The notes under the pieces are model-generated. The model was not told the origin of the DNA and did no database searches. It saw only the letters and a program-made list of their open reading frames with translations. 59,817 nt of DNA from a virus: positions 1 through 59,817 of IMG/VR virus record IMGVR_UViG_3300012920_000042. The stretch is one strand, 5' to 3'. Of the stretch, positions 51,301 through 58,292 are shown one piece after another (position 1 is the first letter of the stretch; each line of letters opens with the position of its first letter). Position numbers and translations under genes: made by a program.

Positions 51301-51780
51301 TTTTTTAAGTATGTCATGACCTATGTCCTCATCTATCATAACTTCTACATTAGGATCATATAATTCGTATTCGCCTTTAACATTTTGTACAACAATCTTA
51401 TCTGGATTAGGTGACATACCTACTTTACTAATTACTGTACCTACTGTATTACCGTCCTTGTCTTTGAATACAGCACCATCGTCTAGGCCTTTTGCTGGTA
51501 CGCCAACCATTTTAGGTGCCGCACTTTTACCTGTTGTATTAGGACTTGCTTTTTGTCTTGCATTAGGACTTGCTTTTTGCATGGTATTTGGTGATGATGA
51601 TTGTCCCATAGCACCTTTTATATCACCTTGTGCTAGATCTGATCCTGCTTTTACTCTATCCTTAACAAATTTTGCGGCGGCTTTTGCTTTTTGACCAAAA
51701 GTACTATACGCAGGAGCACCTGGTGTAGACCCATATTCTTTTAAAAAATGTTCTAAAGTTTTAATATCATTAAACTTCAT
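45391..51780 (-). CDS. Giant late protein with amidoligase-like domain and capsid-targeting-like N-terminus
   Basis: 2129 aa, the longest gene here. It opens MKFNDIKTLEHFLKE-YGS (L-x-E at residue 15), with further sites at LREG and IREG. The first 160 residues are low-complexity. From about residue 205 to 620 it matches the Amidoligase_2 pattern: GFEAET, a highly acidic insert, GAEIISPVFNTP near 451, TGLHVTMSW near 488 and IEFRIGGGEDYH near 598. Such enzymes ligate amino groups to carboxyls (glutamine-synthetase-like fold). The remainder is Asp/Lys-rich and not recognised. It may be a capsid-carried polyprotein or an ejected enzyme. Confidence 0.65.
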   Translation of the reverse strand: MKFNDIKTLEHFLKEYGSTPGAPAYSTFGQKAKAAAKFVKDRVKAGSDLAQGDIKGAMGQSSSPNTMQKASPNARQKASPNTTGKSAAPKMVGVPAKGLDDGAVFKDKDGNTVGTVISKVGMSPNPDKIVVQNVKGEYELYDPNVEVMIDEDIGHDILKKVTKQQTTKKNSIAKKIKRLSRSRLREGEYLAEINFNSKEIVNKALDLPIKCGFEAETSWEYISGSNEDVDEMSWSEVEGTLYIGSGDAGYIDEGFDEWIRENKAPDYYEDAMDTAIENARDDDDTYTRYMDESDDAPTYEAVEDYKEEMKENDPAEFQNREEDGWDEINWIREYIDENYEPEYIDWLREDLDADGDVFQEAFDEAYGDYSMDDWISDAYYTMTSFLDDYGIDYSELQGGGLEEVASTLYGGWIEDNSKFNEYPETGDYGYTSTTSGYAVESDSSIDSYGTGAEIISPVFNTPREMLDEMRSMFKFFEGADMETNNSTGLHVTMSWNGAEDTTRAISDSESAGPNKLKMAALLGDTYLLSTFGRERNSYTKQQSERLRKAAKQLTREIGKGEEGRKEIEAVLSKSLSRDKFSSINFKGEVDRDSKNQLIEFRIGGGEDYHRDMGKIVKAVIRYATIMEAGYDEDKYKADYNAMLYRIVNTAGNISKADIEATKDRFDIDNIKEPIVDVFKTLLSKDNYFDGIGKIVNAYSSKSEYEELSRPEADDEWKQDIEDYRKGTGRDPSWMGESITEEEITGYIEPPRNPPSKRAPEKLQEAQKYYLQALGILAVDVATEMNRGNVTVKVIGTLRNSLKDFDLDADELSRRIVRSIDGVNIPTQNDRLDQKINVVKKGIDELFKKDIIKAPSFIKTPMAEKVITGLWNAVGSDLTREQYEKITDLLLKFNYGDDIDFSDNEPHNMKVSINNTMDTREFNLFYTRMTKGSYDVSNPPVQVGNIYNEEYYKELMEFLGTFKDYKEPVSPNYNRNFHSDDTYVENYLNTYTMKLRKRLSYLEEMKNINPQLYYDAVKQLGVLTEQFVRTNKPLHDMYWEDYDSDFEGTQHEGYKDNSRYLAINEYPLEKLNEILDSIAKGEFESPFGENIVMRLNERMSDALREMLGSYYGRKEKDSNYYKGLEDVIENRWSGIKDWMTGFDSIAKKMGFDSQADEIADKQRVDKRETNFKKAVQNRPPISINVPEHSVLVIRKDIYDRCIDPDITQAQRQSAQVQDRSKFLGKINQAGVYIIPGPHVDQVRQAYDTLAMLNDLPDDAPLKTSQLWREPIANKIIKKFMLMYKISWNRMDTDEYIMTDSYSSNLYNQMKKAGIEVTRKGSSIDDAPLIPHEETQNKDGDEFDPVDDATSNAIAKAARVDHLDGESSETIHTQAKYDLLAPAIGIEPGVNNQGVNLLKKVVDQFQSDSTKYRSGPDEVPVIGLQRWLQAVRDARKYINANYTSGGGNYFRKDADGNPGDDVSDVYGNASGPSVSDLRGERPGDDVSEDDYDAMRRKYQKFDYMMITGMQNYLLRPDVNRFVAFLKNPDNDEEFKHAVIQKLIFDKNSGEEPNDFQGALARGRMVLQSQNESVFDRFDKLPLQEQIAKLENIDVTKINQLHEKALGRADLKTPDRRQNFADKLRADGDFTLAGGEGSIKLDPSMADAFDNAENAGQLPAKLTTADGEQVSYGTLEKTAEFGARTGGPAGDDAPVKVSNKGEVAEGILGCGTFARLLVRPSAPVTAADIENVIKQLPTDAPDQGGWHELTLTAQEVDNPIADFFTLTLNLKSDTYQDFIDPQKWSVMQSITSGVVDYVNDNLEKYTNYFQANGKVDTVKVIADGVSGETDTKVDVFLTHSLDGGPEKTLQHFDMSVKVGSTKQMGQVGGGKQTEPLSVRYGILAEMWQRFDVDISNIEQDFLNAETVEQGYKIAYTEAVRQLNSHLTSEEKEEEFLLTLLNAIKFFATLNDDRVKLVQFTDLKAGGYYVLDFKKLNRMFDKDKVDLEAKMIETAKHPKITIFNKVTNKDFLSIRMYQAGSGYIRNYIEKEKGLVDLTKVRGSGMRKKVESIREGAVPNNDTIRKLREIFAKPLLTNDIKGQMDAYVAIPDPSMIRDFRAARASYGDEHDLRSIVRSYAKLKLHDSLKKQLSK

Positions 51781-52128
51781 TTACTTTTTCCTGTTTGGGA
51801 ATCTGTTTGTTTTTGCTTTGAAAGGACTCTTTTTAGGTTTAAATCTCGTAGGCTTGTTCATTTGTGCTACCCTACGACTAATTGGATTATACTTCTTAGA
51901 CCTTTTAGCCTTACGAGCAATCTTGGCTCCAAATTTTGCTTTTGTTTTTTTAAGTGTTAAACGTTTTTTGAAGTCTATAGGAGCACCACATTGGCTAGCC
52001 TTTGAGACTACCCTACCTTTACGCCTACCAGATGTACACCTGACAGCACGTTTTACTTTGTTGCCCATTTTACGCCAGACCATTCTGGCTTCAAATATTT
52101 CGCTATCGTCGACTTCGTTAAATCTCAT
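51781..52128 (-). CDS. Basic protein with capsid-targeting-like N-terminus
   Basis: 115 aa. It opens MRFNEVDDSEIFE-ARMVW (I-x-E-A at residue 13). The remainder is very basic with Lys/Arg runs (KVKRAVRCTSGRRKGRVVSK, KKRLTLKKTKAKFG, RFKPKKSPFKAK). After cutting, a DNA-condensing peptide of about 100 residues would remain, like the T4 internal proteins. The stop is directly followed by the giant gene's ATG (TAAATG). Confidence 0.65.
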   Translation of the reverse strand: MRFNEVDDSEIFEARMVWRKMGNKVKRAVRCTSGRRKGRVVSKASQCGAPIDFKKRLTLKKTKAKFGAKIARKAKRSKKYNPISRRVAQMNKPTRFKPKKSPFKAKTNRFPNRKK

Positions 52129-52129
52129 T

Positions 52130-52576
52130 TTACCACTTCTTACATGACCAGTATCTTGCTTTAGTCTTTGGACCTGGATTATCGCAATTATGTCTTGCTC
52201 TAAAACTCTTTCTTGCTTTAGGATTGTTTTTGCGAATTTTCATAGCCTTACCTTTTACACTTGAACCGCCGTGTCCAAAGTTTACTTTTTTAACGTTTCC
52301 TGTTTTAGGATCTTTCACATAAACTTTAAACTTCTTAACATCGCCTTGCATAGGTTTGTTAAGTTTAACTTTACGTCCGCGGTATTCTGCTTCTTCTAGG
52401 TTATCTTCAATCCATCCGTAGTCTTCAAAGAAAGCATTGTCGTCATCATAATCATATTCTTCGAGACCTTCTTTTTTGACACAGTTTGGTACACGTTTTC
52501 CGAACATGGTTTTCATGCCCTTCTTCTCGTAACCTTTCCAACAACGTGTGCCTTCTTCAATTTCTCTTATATTCAT
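52130..52576 (-). CDS. Basic protein with capsid-targeting-like N-terminus
   Basis: 148 aa. It opens MNIREIEE-GTRCWKG (I-x-E-G at residue 8). An acidic middle (YDYDDDNAFFEDYGW) precedes a basic C-terminus KSFRARHNCDNPGPKTKARY then WSCKKW, a cysteine-containing tail I recognise as recurring in phage proteins. The start at 52576 overlaps the upstream stop (ATGA); the longer frame would need an unsupported start inside that gene. Confidence 0.65.
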   Translation of the reverse strand: MNIREIEEGTRCWKGYEKKGMKTMFGKRVPNCVKKEGLEEYDYDDDNAFFEDYGWIEDNLEEAEYRGRKVKLNKPMQGDVKKFKVYVKDPKTGNVKKVNFGHGGSSVKGKAMKIRKNNPKARKSFRARHNCDNPGPKTKARYWSCKKW

Positions 52577-52824
52577 AATAATATACTTCCTAATAGTGTT
52601 CCTACTGTGGCTAAAAGTGTAGTTACAGTAATACCAACAATAGCAACTATCCAACCTTCTAGTTTATCAAGTCTTGATTTAGTATCATCTTTGAATTCTC
52701 TTAGTTCAGCAGTAATGCTTTCTATACGCAACATATCTGCAATAATATGTGCTTCAACACCACCCTCTTGAATATACTGCTCTGGTTGTGGTACTTCTTT
52801 AGTTTCTACCTTTTTTCTAGCCAT
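52573..52824 (-). CDS. Tail-anchored coiled-coil protein, XhlA-like
   Basis: 83 aa. A helical, charged middle (LRIESITAELREFKDDTKSR) is followed by one C-terminal membrane span (WIVAIVGITVTTLLATVGTL). This architecture resembles XhlA-type holin-associated proteins and other tail-anchored phage proteins. Membrane association in lysis is plausible but unproven. Confidence 0.55.
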   Translation of the reverse strand: MARKKVETKEVPQPEQYIQEGGVEAHIIADMLRIESITAELREFKDDTKSRLDKLEGWIVAIVGITVTTLLATVGTLLGSILL

Positions 52825-52838
52825 TTTTTAGTCTACTC

Positions 52839-53243
52839 TTATAATAAATCTTGTTTAGTGAATTCCATATTCACTGTACTTTTAGTATCTATGGTTCCAC
52901 CATTTAATACTATACCATTTAATTCATCTTTGAGAGTATCTATTGTGTGAACGCCTTCACGTTCAAATGCAAATTTAAAAATCCACCCTGCTCCTGTAAG
53001 TGTAGGTGCCCCATAGTTTTCTAATACTAATGCACCACTTCCACTTAGTGCTACAGGGTTATTCATAACAACGGGCATAGCCCTTAGTCCTATAACTTGC
53101 ACTATACTTTCAAAGTCTTTTTGTGTGTTGTCATTGAAATCACCTGTTCTAGTGATGTCTAACGACGTAAACAATGAATAAAATTCTATATTACCAGATA
53201 AAACCTCCTGGTTATTCATTGCTCCTGCTCTTGTTAATGCCAT
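52839..53243 (-). CDS. Conserved virion-type protein
   Basis: 134 aa, beta-rich (SGNIEFYSLFTSLDITRTGD, PVALSGSGALVLENYG, GGTIDTKSTVNMEF). No enzyme motif. The ATG at 53243 is preferred to that at 53255 because GGAG lies 6 nt upstream. It is the first gene of the long late operon reaching to 42 kb, with a leader that begins in a hairpin. Confidence 0.65.
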   Translation of the reverse strand: MALTRAGAMNNQEVLSGNIEFYSLFTSLDITRTGDFNDNTQKDFESIVQVIGLRAMPVVMNNPVALSGSGALVLENYGAPTLTGAGWIFKFAFEREGVHTIDTLKDELNGIVLNGGTIDTKSTVNMEFTKQDLL

Positions 53244-53283
53244 GTGTGTCTCCATTGCAAGACATTAGTGTCCTTGCTTACAC

Positions 53284-53291
53284 TATTTATC
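53284..53291 (-). promoter_or_regulatory. Late promoter of the 53-42 kb operon, with 5'-terminal hairpin
   Basis: GATAAATA, predicted +1 at 53278. The leader then folds GCAAGGACA/TGTCTTGC (8 bp, one bulge) starting at +2, before GGAGA. Confidence 0.65.
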
Positions 53292-53316
53292 AGTTTTTGG
53301 ATTATTGTTTTGGAGT

Positions 53317-54378
53317 CTAGAATGGCACGTCTTTAGAACGTGTAGTAATAGGTGTGTAAACTTCTTCTTTTGGTAATGATTTATTTTCTAATGCACGTTG
53401 TACAAATGCTTTTCTCAGTATTTGGAAATCTTTCATTATTTCAGATTTGGTTCTTGTTATTTCAAAGTTACCATACCAGACACCCAGTACTTCTATTAGC
53501 ACTTGTATTATATCATTGTGTATGTGTAGTCCTTTGTCTCTGTAATCTGTGAAGTATTCTTGTATTAATTCATACAAAGGAAAGTAATTTTCACGCATTG
53601 TTTCTTCTACTGCAACACGAATGCTGGATTTTGCAACAAAGGATAGTGCTAAAGGAGGGTGATCCTCTGGGAAAGATTGGCTTGCAAATCCAAAAGGACT
53701 GAGTATAAAGAGTACATCTTTACAAATATATTTGTGTATTAATTCTAATACTTCTTTGTGTGACTGCAATGTTTCTTCATGAGACATTCTGCGTATAATA
53801 TGTCTTTCATGATCTAAGTGTGCTAATGGCGGTGCCGCATGTAGGTCCTGCCCTGTTACTTTGTCATGATAAATGTCTGTGGTGCCACTAAATAATACCA
53901 TTTTATTAAAGTCAAGCATTTTTAGTTTCAAAAACTCTTTGTCTCTTTTGCTGATTTTAAATTGCTTAGGACTGTAATCTTCCCAGATGCTTTCTTGATA
54001 CATATCACCATCTTCAAAAAGCCAACGTAAGTTCATAGCAAGTGTTTTCATATTAAATACACCTTGTCCATATCTAAAAACTTTGTTGGTTGTCCACATT
54101 TTCTTTTCAAATATACTAGCAAAGTCTGTTACTATACAACTGCCTGCCCATAGTACAGTATCACCTTGTTCAAAAAAGTCAGTGTTAAATGAATGGAACC
54201 ATTCATAATTGAAGAATTCTTTGGATTTTTCAAAGCCAGGTGTAGATGTAGTAATTAATTTACCTGGTCTTGCATTAGCAACTTCCATAGGAATTTTGAA
54301 GTTGCCAAACACAGATTCTGTGGAACTCATTTCCAGGATGTGTTGGTTTATGATTAATGGGTCGTCTAGTATTGCCAT
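53317..54378 (-). CDS. GSCFA-domain (SGNH-like) protein
   Basis: 353 aa. LWAGSCIVTDFASIF is the GSCFA block (block I of the SGNH-like fold). It is followed by LFSGTTDIYHDKVTGQ (GTT-type block) and SFVAKSSIRVAVEETMREN then YFPLYEL. The family acts on polysaccharides or is of unknown activity. It is a one-gene late unit with a leaderless-type promoter. Together with the two SGNH proteins it suggests work on surface glycans. Confidence 0.75.
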   Translation of the reverse strand: MAILDDPLIINQHILEMSSTESVFGNFKIPMEVANARPGKLITTSTPGFEKSKEFFNYEWFHSFNTDFFEQGDTVLWAGSCIVTDFASIFEKKMWTTNKVFRYGQGVFNMKTLAMNLRWLFEDGDMYQESIWEDYSPKQFKISKRDKEFLKLKMLDFNKMVLFSGTTDIYHDKVTGQDLHAAPPLAHLDHERHIIRRMSHEETLQSHKEVLELIHKYICKDVLFILSPFGFASQSFPEDHPPLALSFVAKSSIRVAVEETMRENYFPLYELIQEYFTDYRDKGLHIHNDIIQVLIEVLGVWYGNFEITRTKSEIMKDFQILRKAFVQRALENKSLPKEEVYTPITTRSKDVPF

Positions 54379-54383
54379 ACTAG

Positions 54384-54391
54384 TATTTATT
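54384..54391 (-). promoter_or_regulatory. Late promoter, leaderless type (GSCFA gene)
   Basis: AATAAATA, CTAGT, then ATG at 54378 on the minus strand; the octamer overlaps the stop of the upstream gene. Confidence 0.7.
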
Positions 54392-54960
54392 TAGGCGTCG
54401 AACTTACTGGCTACGTCTTTGGCGTCACTACCTACTTTATCTAAATATGATTGAACTTCGCCTTTGCCTAATCCAACCACCTCTTCACCTTTATTAACAA
54501 TCTTTCTAAGTGCTGTTTTGATTAGATCCATTCCTGGTATTTCAGGATCGTCGGGGGACTGTCCAGCCGTCTTTGAGTATTTTCTTAGTGGCTTTGCTCT
54601 TTTTTCAGCATCTGCCGCCGCCTGAGCCGCTGATTTCCAATCACCTGCTTTACCACCAGTTTTTCTAATATGTCTATCAACAGCATCTTGGTCTCTGGTT
54701 TTTAGTGCCGCTAATTCCGTGTTAGCATAACTGATTGCTTGTTGCATGGTCTGTATGTGAGGCATCATTAAAGCAACTTGTACAAGATTCACAAACTCTG
54801 GATTGTCTTTGTATGTTTGACGCATTTGGGTAAGTTCGTTTTGATCCCAACCTTTGTCTTGTGCTTGTTGTCTAAAATCTTTAGCCCTAGCAGGTTTTAC
54901 GTTGCTAGACGGTTCAACATCGTCAAGATCTGGTGCTTCTGTTATTTCATAAATCTTCAT
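54391..54960 (-). CDS. Protein with T4-like capsid-targeting N-terminus
   Basis: 189 aa. It opens MKIYEITE-APDLDD: very close to the T4 internal-protein leader, with an I-x-E-A site at residue 8. The remainder is helical with Ala/Lys/Gln-rich stretches (AAQAAADAEKRAKPLRK). No enzyme domain is seen. The ATG overlaps the upstream stop (ATGA). Confidence 0.65.
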   Translation of the reverse strand: MKIYEITEAPDLDDVEPSSNVKPARAKDFRQQAQDKGWDQNELTQMRQTYKDNPEFVNLVQVALMMPHIQTMQQAISYANTELAALKTRDQDAVDRHIRKTGGKAGDWKSAAQAAADAEKRAKPLRKYSKTAGQSPDDPEIPGMDLIKTALRKIVNKGEEVVGLGKGEVQSYLDKVGSDAKDVASKFDA

Positions 54961-55781
54961 TTCTGTCTCTTTCTACCACTTGCCCAGTAGCCTGCTATTG
55001 CTCCTATGCCTGTACCTATCTTATCTTGTGTAGAAGGTTTTGCTTTTCTTAACTTATCTATAGCATATTTACCTGCTATGGCACCTGCAACTGTACCCGC
55101 GGCTCTAGTGGCAAATGATGGTCTTTGTGCATCAGCCGCCGCTTTGTTAGCCTTTCTCTCAAGATCTCTGTAACCTCTTTTCTTGAGAAATGGTTCTAGT
55201 GCAGGAACTAATTCGCTACCTCTACCTGCTCCACCACCTATTCTTTTAATTTCAAATACCAGTTGAGCATATATGGCATTTCTTTGTGCAAATTTTAAGT
55301 TCTTATATGTACTTATCAATCTACGCCATCTTTTATAACGAGAATCTTTTATTTTTAACTGATTTTCTAGTCTATAAAAATACATATTTGCATATTCTCT
55401 GCCTGCTCTTGATTGTGCAACCATACGCAAATATTTAATGTACATGCCTTGATCAAACTGTAAACCTTCCATGAATTTTTTACTTTCTGAATGTTTTGTA
55501 AAAGTCATGTTTTGATTGTCTGGATGTAAAAGTGCGTATGCTAATAGATATAAATCTGAGGCCGCTGTTCTAAACAATGCAAAGTTACCATATGCAACTG
55601 TTATTTTTGCATAATCTTTTGCTCTCTTTACTGTTTTATCTTCGAGATAAAGTAAGTGTAGTGCTAACGTATTCAAGAACAATAAGTCAGCAATTTGTCT
55701 ACCTGTAAAGGCACCAAAACTTCTAGAGTATCTAAATAGTCTTGCTTCTGCTATTTCTTGATTTATTAATTTTAAATCCAT
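54957..55781 (-). CDS. Basic internal-type protein
   Basis: 274 aa. It opens MDLKLINQEIAE-ARLF with an I-A-E-A site at residue 12, the same as in T4 internal proteins. Most of it is helical and aromatic (LLFLNTLALHLLYLEDKTVK, YKRWRRLISTYKNLKF). The C-terminus has Gly/Ala-rich, possibly membrane-seeking repeats (AGTVAGAIAGKYAI, IGAIAGYWASG) ending KRQK. A pilot or ejection protein is a reasonable guess. Confidence 0.6.
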   Translation of the reverse strand: MDLKLINQEIAEARLFRYSRSFGAFTGRQIADLLFLNTLALHLLYLEDKTVKRAKDYAKITVAYGNFALFRTAASDLYLLAYALLHPDNQNMTFTKHSESKKFMEGLQFDQGMYIKYLRMVAQSRAGREYANMYFYRLENQLKIKDSRYKRWRRLISTYKNLKFAQRNAIYAQLVFEIKRIGGGAGRGSELVPALEPFLKKRGYRDLERKANKAAADAQRPSFATRAAGTVAGAIAGKYAIDKLRKAKPSTQDKIGTGIGAIAGYWASGRKRQK

Positions 55782-56905
55782 TATCTTGTTACCGCCCTGT
55801 TTGCCGCACTAAATGTTGCCCTTGGCACTAATTTAATATCACCGTCTGGGTGTGCTAATACATATCCTTCGCCACCACTATTACCATTTATATTCTGTTG
55901 TATATCACCACCTTGATTTTCAAACTGTGATATAACTTTATCTTTAACCTGCATAATAGCAGAAACTGTTTTCCACATTGCCGAATAGGCTTTACTGTGT
56001 TTTTGTATATAGTCTGCTATACGTTGTTTCTTTACAGCACTGACATTTGATGTTTGTAACCAATCTATAAAGTCAACTCCTAATTCATCTAAGCCTGTAT
56101 CTACTTTAGAATTAATATATCTATACAGTATCTGAGGAAAGTCCTTCATTTTTAATATAGATAATTCTGTTGTACTAAGCAACTCATCTATAAGACCTGC
56201 ATTTTGTTTTACCATTGCTTCTAATTTATTTAATGCAGGACTAATCTTTTGTGCAGGTTTCTCGACACTGATAGGTGGTACAACAAGTACATTATCACCT
56301 GTAAATATATCATAATTTTGTAAAGGTGATTCATTGCCTTCTTCATCTACCATCCTATGAATAACTATACCAGCATTACTTTGTCTAATTTTTTGTCCTA
56401 ATTCTGATTCTACGTCAACAGCATATTCCACAATGTTAGGTTTAAAAACATAGTTATTATTTTGTACAGGAGGTGTTTGACTGTAAAGTAAGTCTCCTTT
56501 AAAATAACCTTTAAAATTTTCTGGAACTATTAATTCAAATTGATTGAATAAATCCGCCATTGTGTTAGCAAATTCTATTTGTGCTGGATCTTCTCTTCTG
56601 GAACCTCCACTACGTGATAAAAACATGTTTCTAACTTCTTCAGCAGATGTTGTTTTACCATCATATCCTTTTGCTGTCCAACCACTTTTATCAGTGAACA
56701 CAAATTGTCCTTGTGGATTCCTACCAAATATAACAGCAGGAGAGCCGTCCCATTTTATTGTGACGTCTTTGTGCCCATCTTTTTCTAAACTTTTTAAACT
56801 GTTTACAACACGCATGGCACCTTTTGAACCTTCCCAAAAGATAATATCTTCAGCATGTTGAATCCTTGCGGCTTCCATTAGCAATTTGATTTCTCTAAAC
56901 CTCAT
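55781..56905 (-). CDS. Ligase-like nucleotidyltransferase with capsid-targeting-like N-terminus
   Basis: 374 aa. It opens MRFREIKLLME-AARIQ (L-x-E-A at residue 11). The nucleotidyl-acceptor motif of DNA/RNA ligases, KxDG, appears as TIKWDGSPAVIFG (Lys51-Gly54). It is followed by FVFTDKSG and, further on, GYFKGDLLYSQ, NYVFKPNIVEYAV and the C-terminal EGYVLAHPDGDIKLV (motif V-like lysine). It could ligate nicks or transfer a nucleotide to RNA or protein. It is adjacent to and coupled with a pol-beta-like nucleotidyltransferase. Confidence 0.65.
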   Translation of the reverse strand: MRFREIKLLMEAARIQHAEDIIFWEGSKGAMRVVNSLKSLEKDGHKDVTIKWDGSPAVIFGRNPQGQFVFTDKSGWTAKGYDGKTTSAEEVRNMFLSRSGGSRREDPAQIEFANTMADLFNQFELIVPENFKGYFKGDLLYSQTPPVQNNNYVFKPNIVEYAVDVESELGQKIRQSNAGIVIHRMVDEEGNESPLQNYDIFTGDNVLVVPPISVEKPAQKISPALNKLEAMVKQNAGLIDELLSTTELSILKMKDFPQILYRYINSKVDTGLDELGVDFIDWLQTSNVSAVKKQRIADYIQKHSKAYSAMWKTVSAIMQVKDKVISQFENQGGDIQQNINGNSGGEGYVLAHPDGDIKLVPRATFSAANRAVTR

Positions 56906-57777
56906 GCTAGTTTCCTCATGTACATTAATATATCTTCAGACATTTCTAGTTCGGAAGGAATGCCCATGTCTTGTATTTGTTTATTATCCCTGATACTGTC
57001 AAGTATTTTATTTACTAGTTCAGCAGGATAGTTTTTTTCTATTGCATTTTTTAAACTTTCAAAACTGTTTAAATCTGCTTTGTTGTCTAATCCTAATACT
57101 TTTACAATTTCTTCTGGTGTAAGCCAAGGACCATCAATGATAACATTATTGTTTTGTTTTGTATACCCGTCGCCATTCTTCTTAGGCACTGGTGTTCTTT
57201 TAACTCTTACTAAACCTTTTGTAGGAGAAAACAAAAATTGTTCTGACTCTAAACTTCTACCATCCTCTGTTTGCTCTTCTGAATCTTTTCTATTATATAA
57301 TGCGGCAACTGTGGCTAACATTATGTTTCTGTATACACCTTTGTATTGACTTTCTCCTTCGCCCGGCGAATGGTAATAAGTTTTCATCCAACCTGGATTA
57401 CCTGGCATAAAGTCTAATTGTACAAAACCTGTTCTTGCTCTATCTGATTTTTTATTAGGATCATAGTTTGCTATTTTTACTTTTGTCATTATAACACTAC
57501 TCTTAGCAATGTCTATGATATCAGGATTAGTTTTTAATTTGTCTAGTAGTTCAGGCATTGCATCAGGCTCTACATCTATAGCAACATCTATGTCTCCTGA
57601 AAATTCCTTTTTACCCACTGAACCTAACACGTTGTTTTTCAATTCCATTCCCAAAGATTTTTCTAAGTAATCTAAAGTAGGTTCAATTTCGTCAATGTGA
57701 ATAGCACCCACGCCAGACATACTTCCACTTTCGTTAAGTGTTTCAAGCCGTTCTTTGGTAACTTCAAACAAACGCAT
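56902..57777 (-). CDS. Pol-beta superfamily nucleotidyltransferase with capsid-targeting-like N-terminus
   Basis: 291 aa. It opens MRLFEVTKERLETLNE-SGS (L-N-E-S at residue 16). GSVGKKEFSGDIDVAID (Asp62, Asp64) carries the two catalytic aspartates, and VQLDFMPG (Asp122) the third; a YYHSPG turn follows. The fold transfers nucleotides to DNA, RNA, proteins or small molecules. No helix-hairpin-helix or lyase domain is present. It overlaps the ligase-like gene (ATGA). Confidence 0.75.
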   Translation of the reverse strand: MRLFEVTKERLETLNESGSMSGVGAIHIDEIEPTLDYLEKSLGMELKNNVLGSVGKKEFSGDIDVAIDVEPDAMPELLDKLKTNPDIIDIAKSSVIMTKVKIANYDPNKKSDRARTGFVQLDFMPGNPGWMKTYYHSPGEGESQYKGVYRNIMLATVAALYNRKDSEEQTEDGRSLESEQFLFSPTKGLVRVKRTPVPKKNGDGYTKQNNNVIIDGPWLTPEEIVKVLGLDNKADLNSFESLKNAIEKNYPAELVNKILDSIRDNKQIQDMGIPSELEMSEDILMYMRKLA

Positions 57778-58292
57778 TATTTTTTCTTCTTGGATTTATT
57801 GCCCCAATTCTTAGCACCCTTCTTTCTGCATTGTACCAATGCACCACTGGCGTAAGCACTAGGCCATATTTTATACCTGCTTTTTACTTTGTGATAGCAG
57901 GCATCTCTTTTTGGTTTTTTCTTTTTCTTTGCTTCATCTAAGCCTTCAATAGGCCCACCGCATTGTGGACATTGATCAAAAGGAATCTCTAAATATAAAC
58001 TTTCATTGCTTACATTTTTTGCTTTACCTTTACGATTTTTGTTGCCGTCTTTTCTACGTTTTCTATTAACTGCTTTGGCTATTTCTTTTTTGCCACCTTT
58101 TGCTCTTAACTTTGCGGCTTTTGATTTACTTAAACACTTAGGTTTGCCTTCACCTTTTTTGCTGTCGCCACACTTACCAATTCTTTCACCTTTAGAATTG
58201 TATCTATCCCAACCGCCGCCTCCGGCTCCACCTTTTTTGCCTTTGCCAAACCATGCTCTTAGGTCTTCTGATAGGATATCATTTATTAACAT
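57777..58292 (-). CDS. Basic cysteine-containing protein (DUF5872-like C-terminus)
   Basis: 171 aa. It opens MLINDILSE-DLRAW (L-S-E-D at residue 9). The middle is extremely basic (NRKRRKDGNKNRKGKAK); a CPQCGG knuckle and GLDEAKKKKK (L-D-E-A site) come next. The end ACYHKVKSRYKIWPSAYASG then ALVQCRKKGAKNW is a short domain I recognise from phages and large DNA viruses (DUF5872 type). DNA condensation inside the capsid is inferred. Confidence 0.65.
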   Translation of the reverse strand: MLINDILSEDLRAWFGKGKKGGAGGGGWDRYNSKGERIGKCGDSKKGEGKPKCLSKSKAAKLRAKGGKKEIAKAVNRKRRKDGNKNRKGKAKNVSNESLYLEIPFDQCPQCGGPIEGLDEAKKKKKPKRDACYHKVKSRYKIWPSAYASGALVQCRKKGAKNWGNKSKKKK

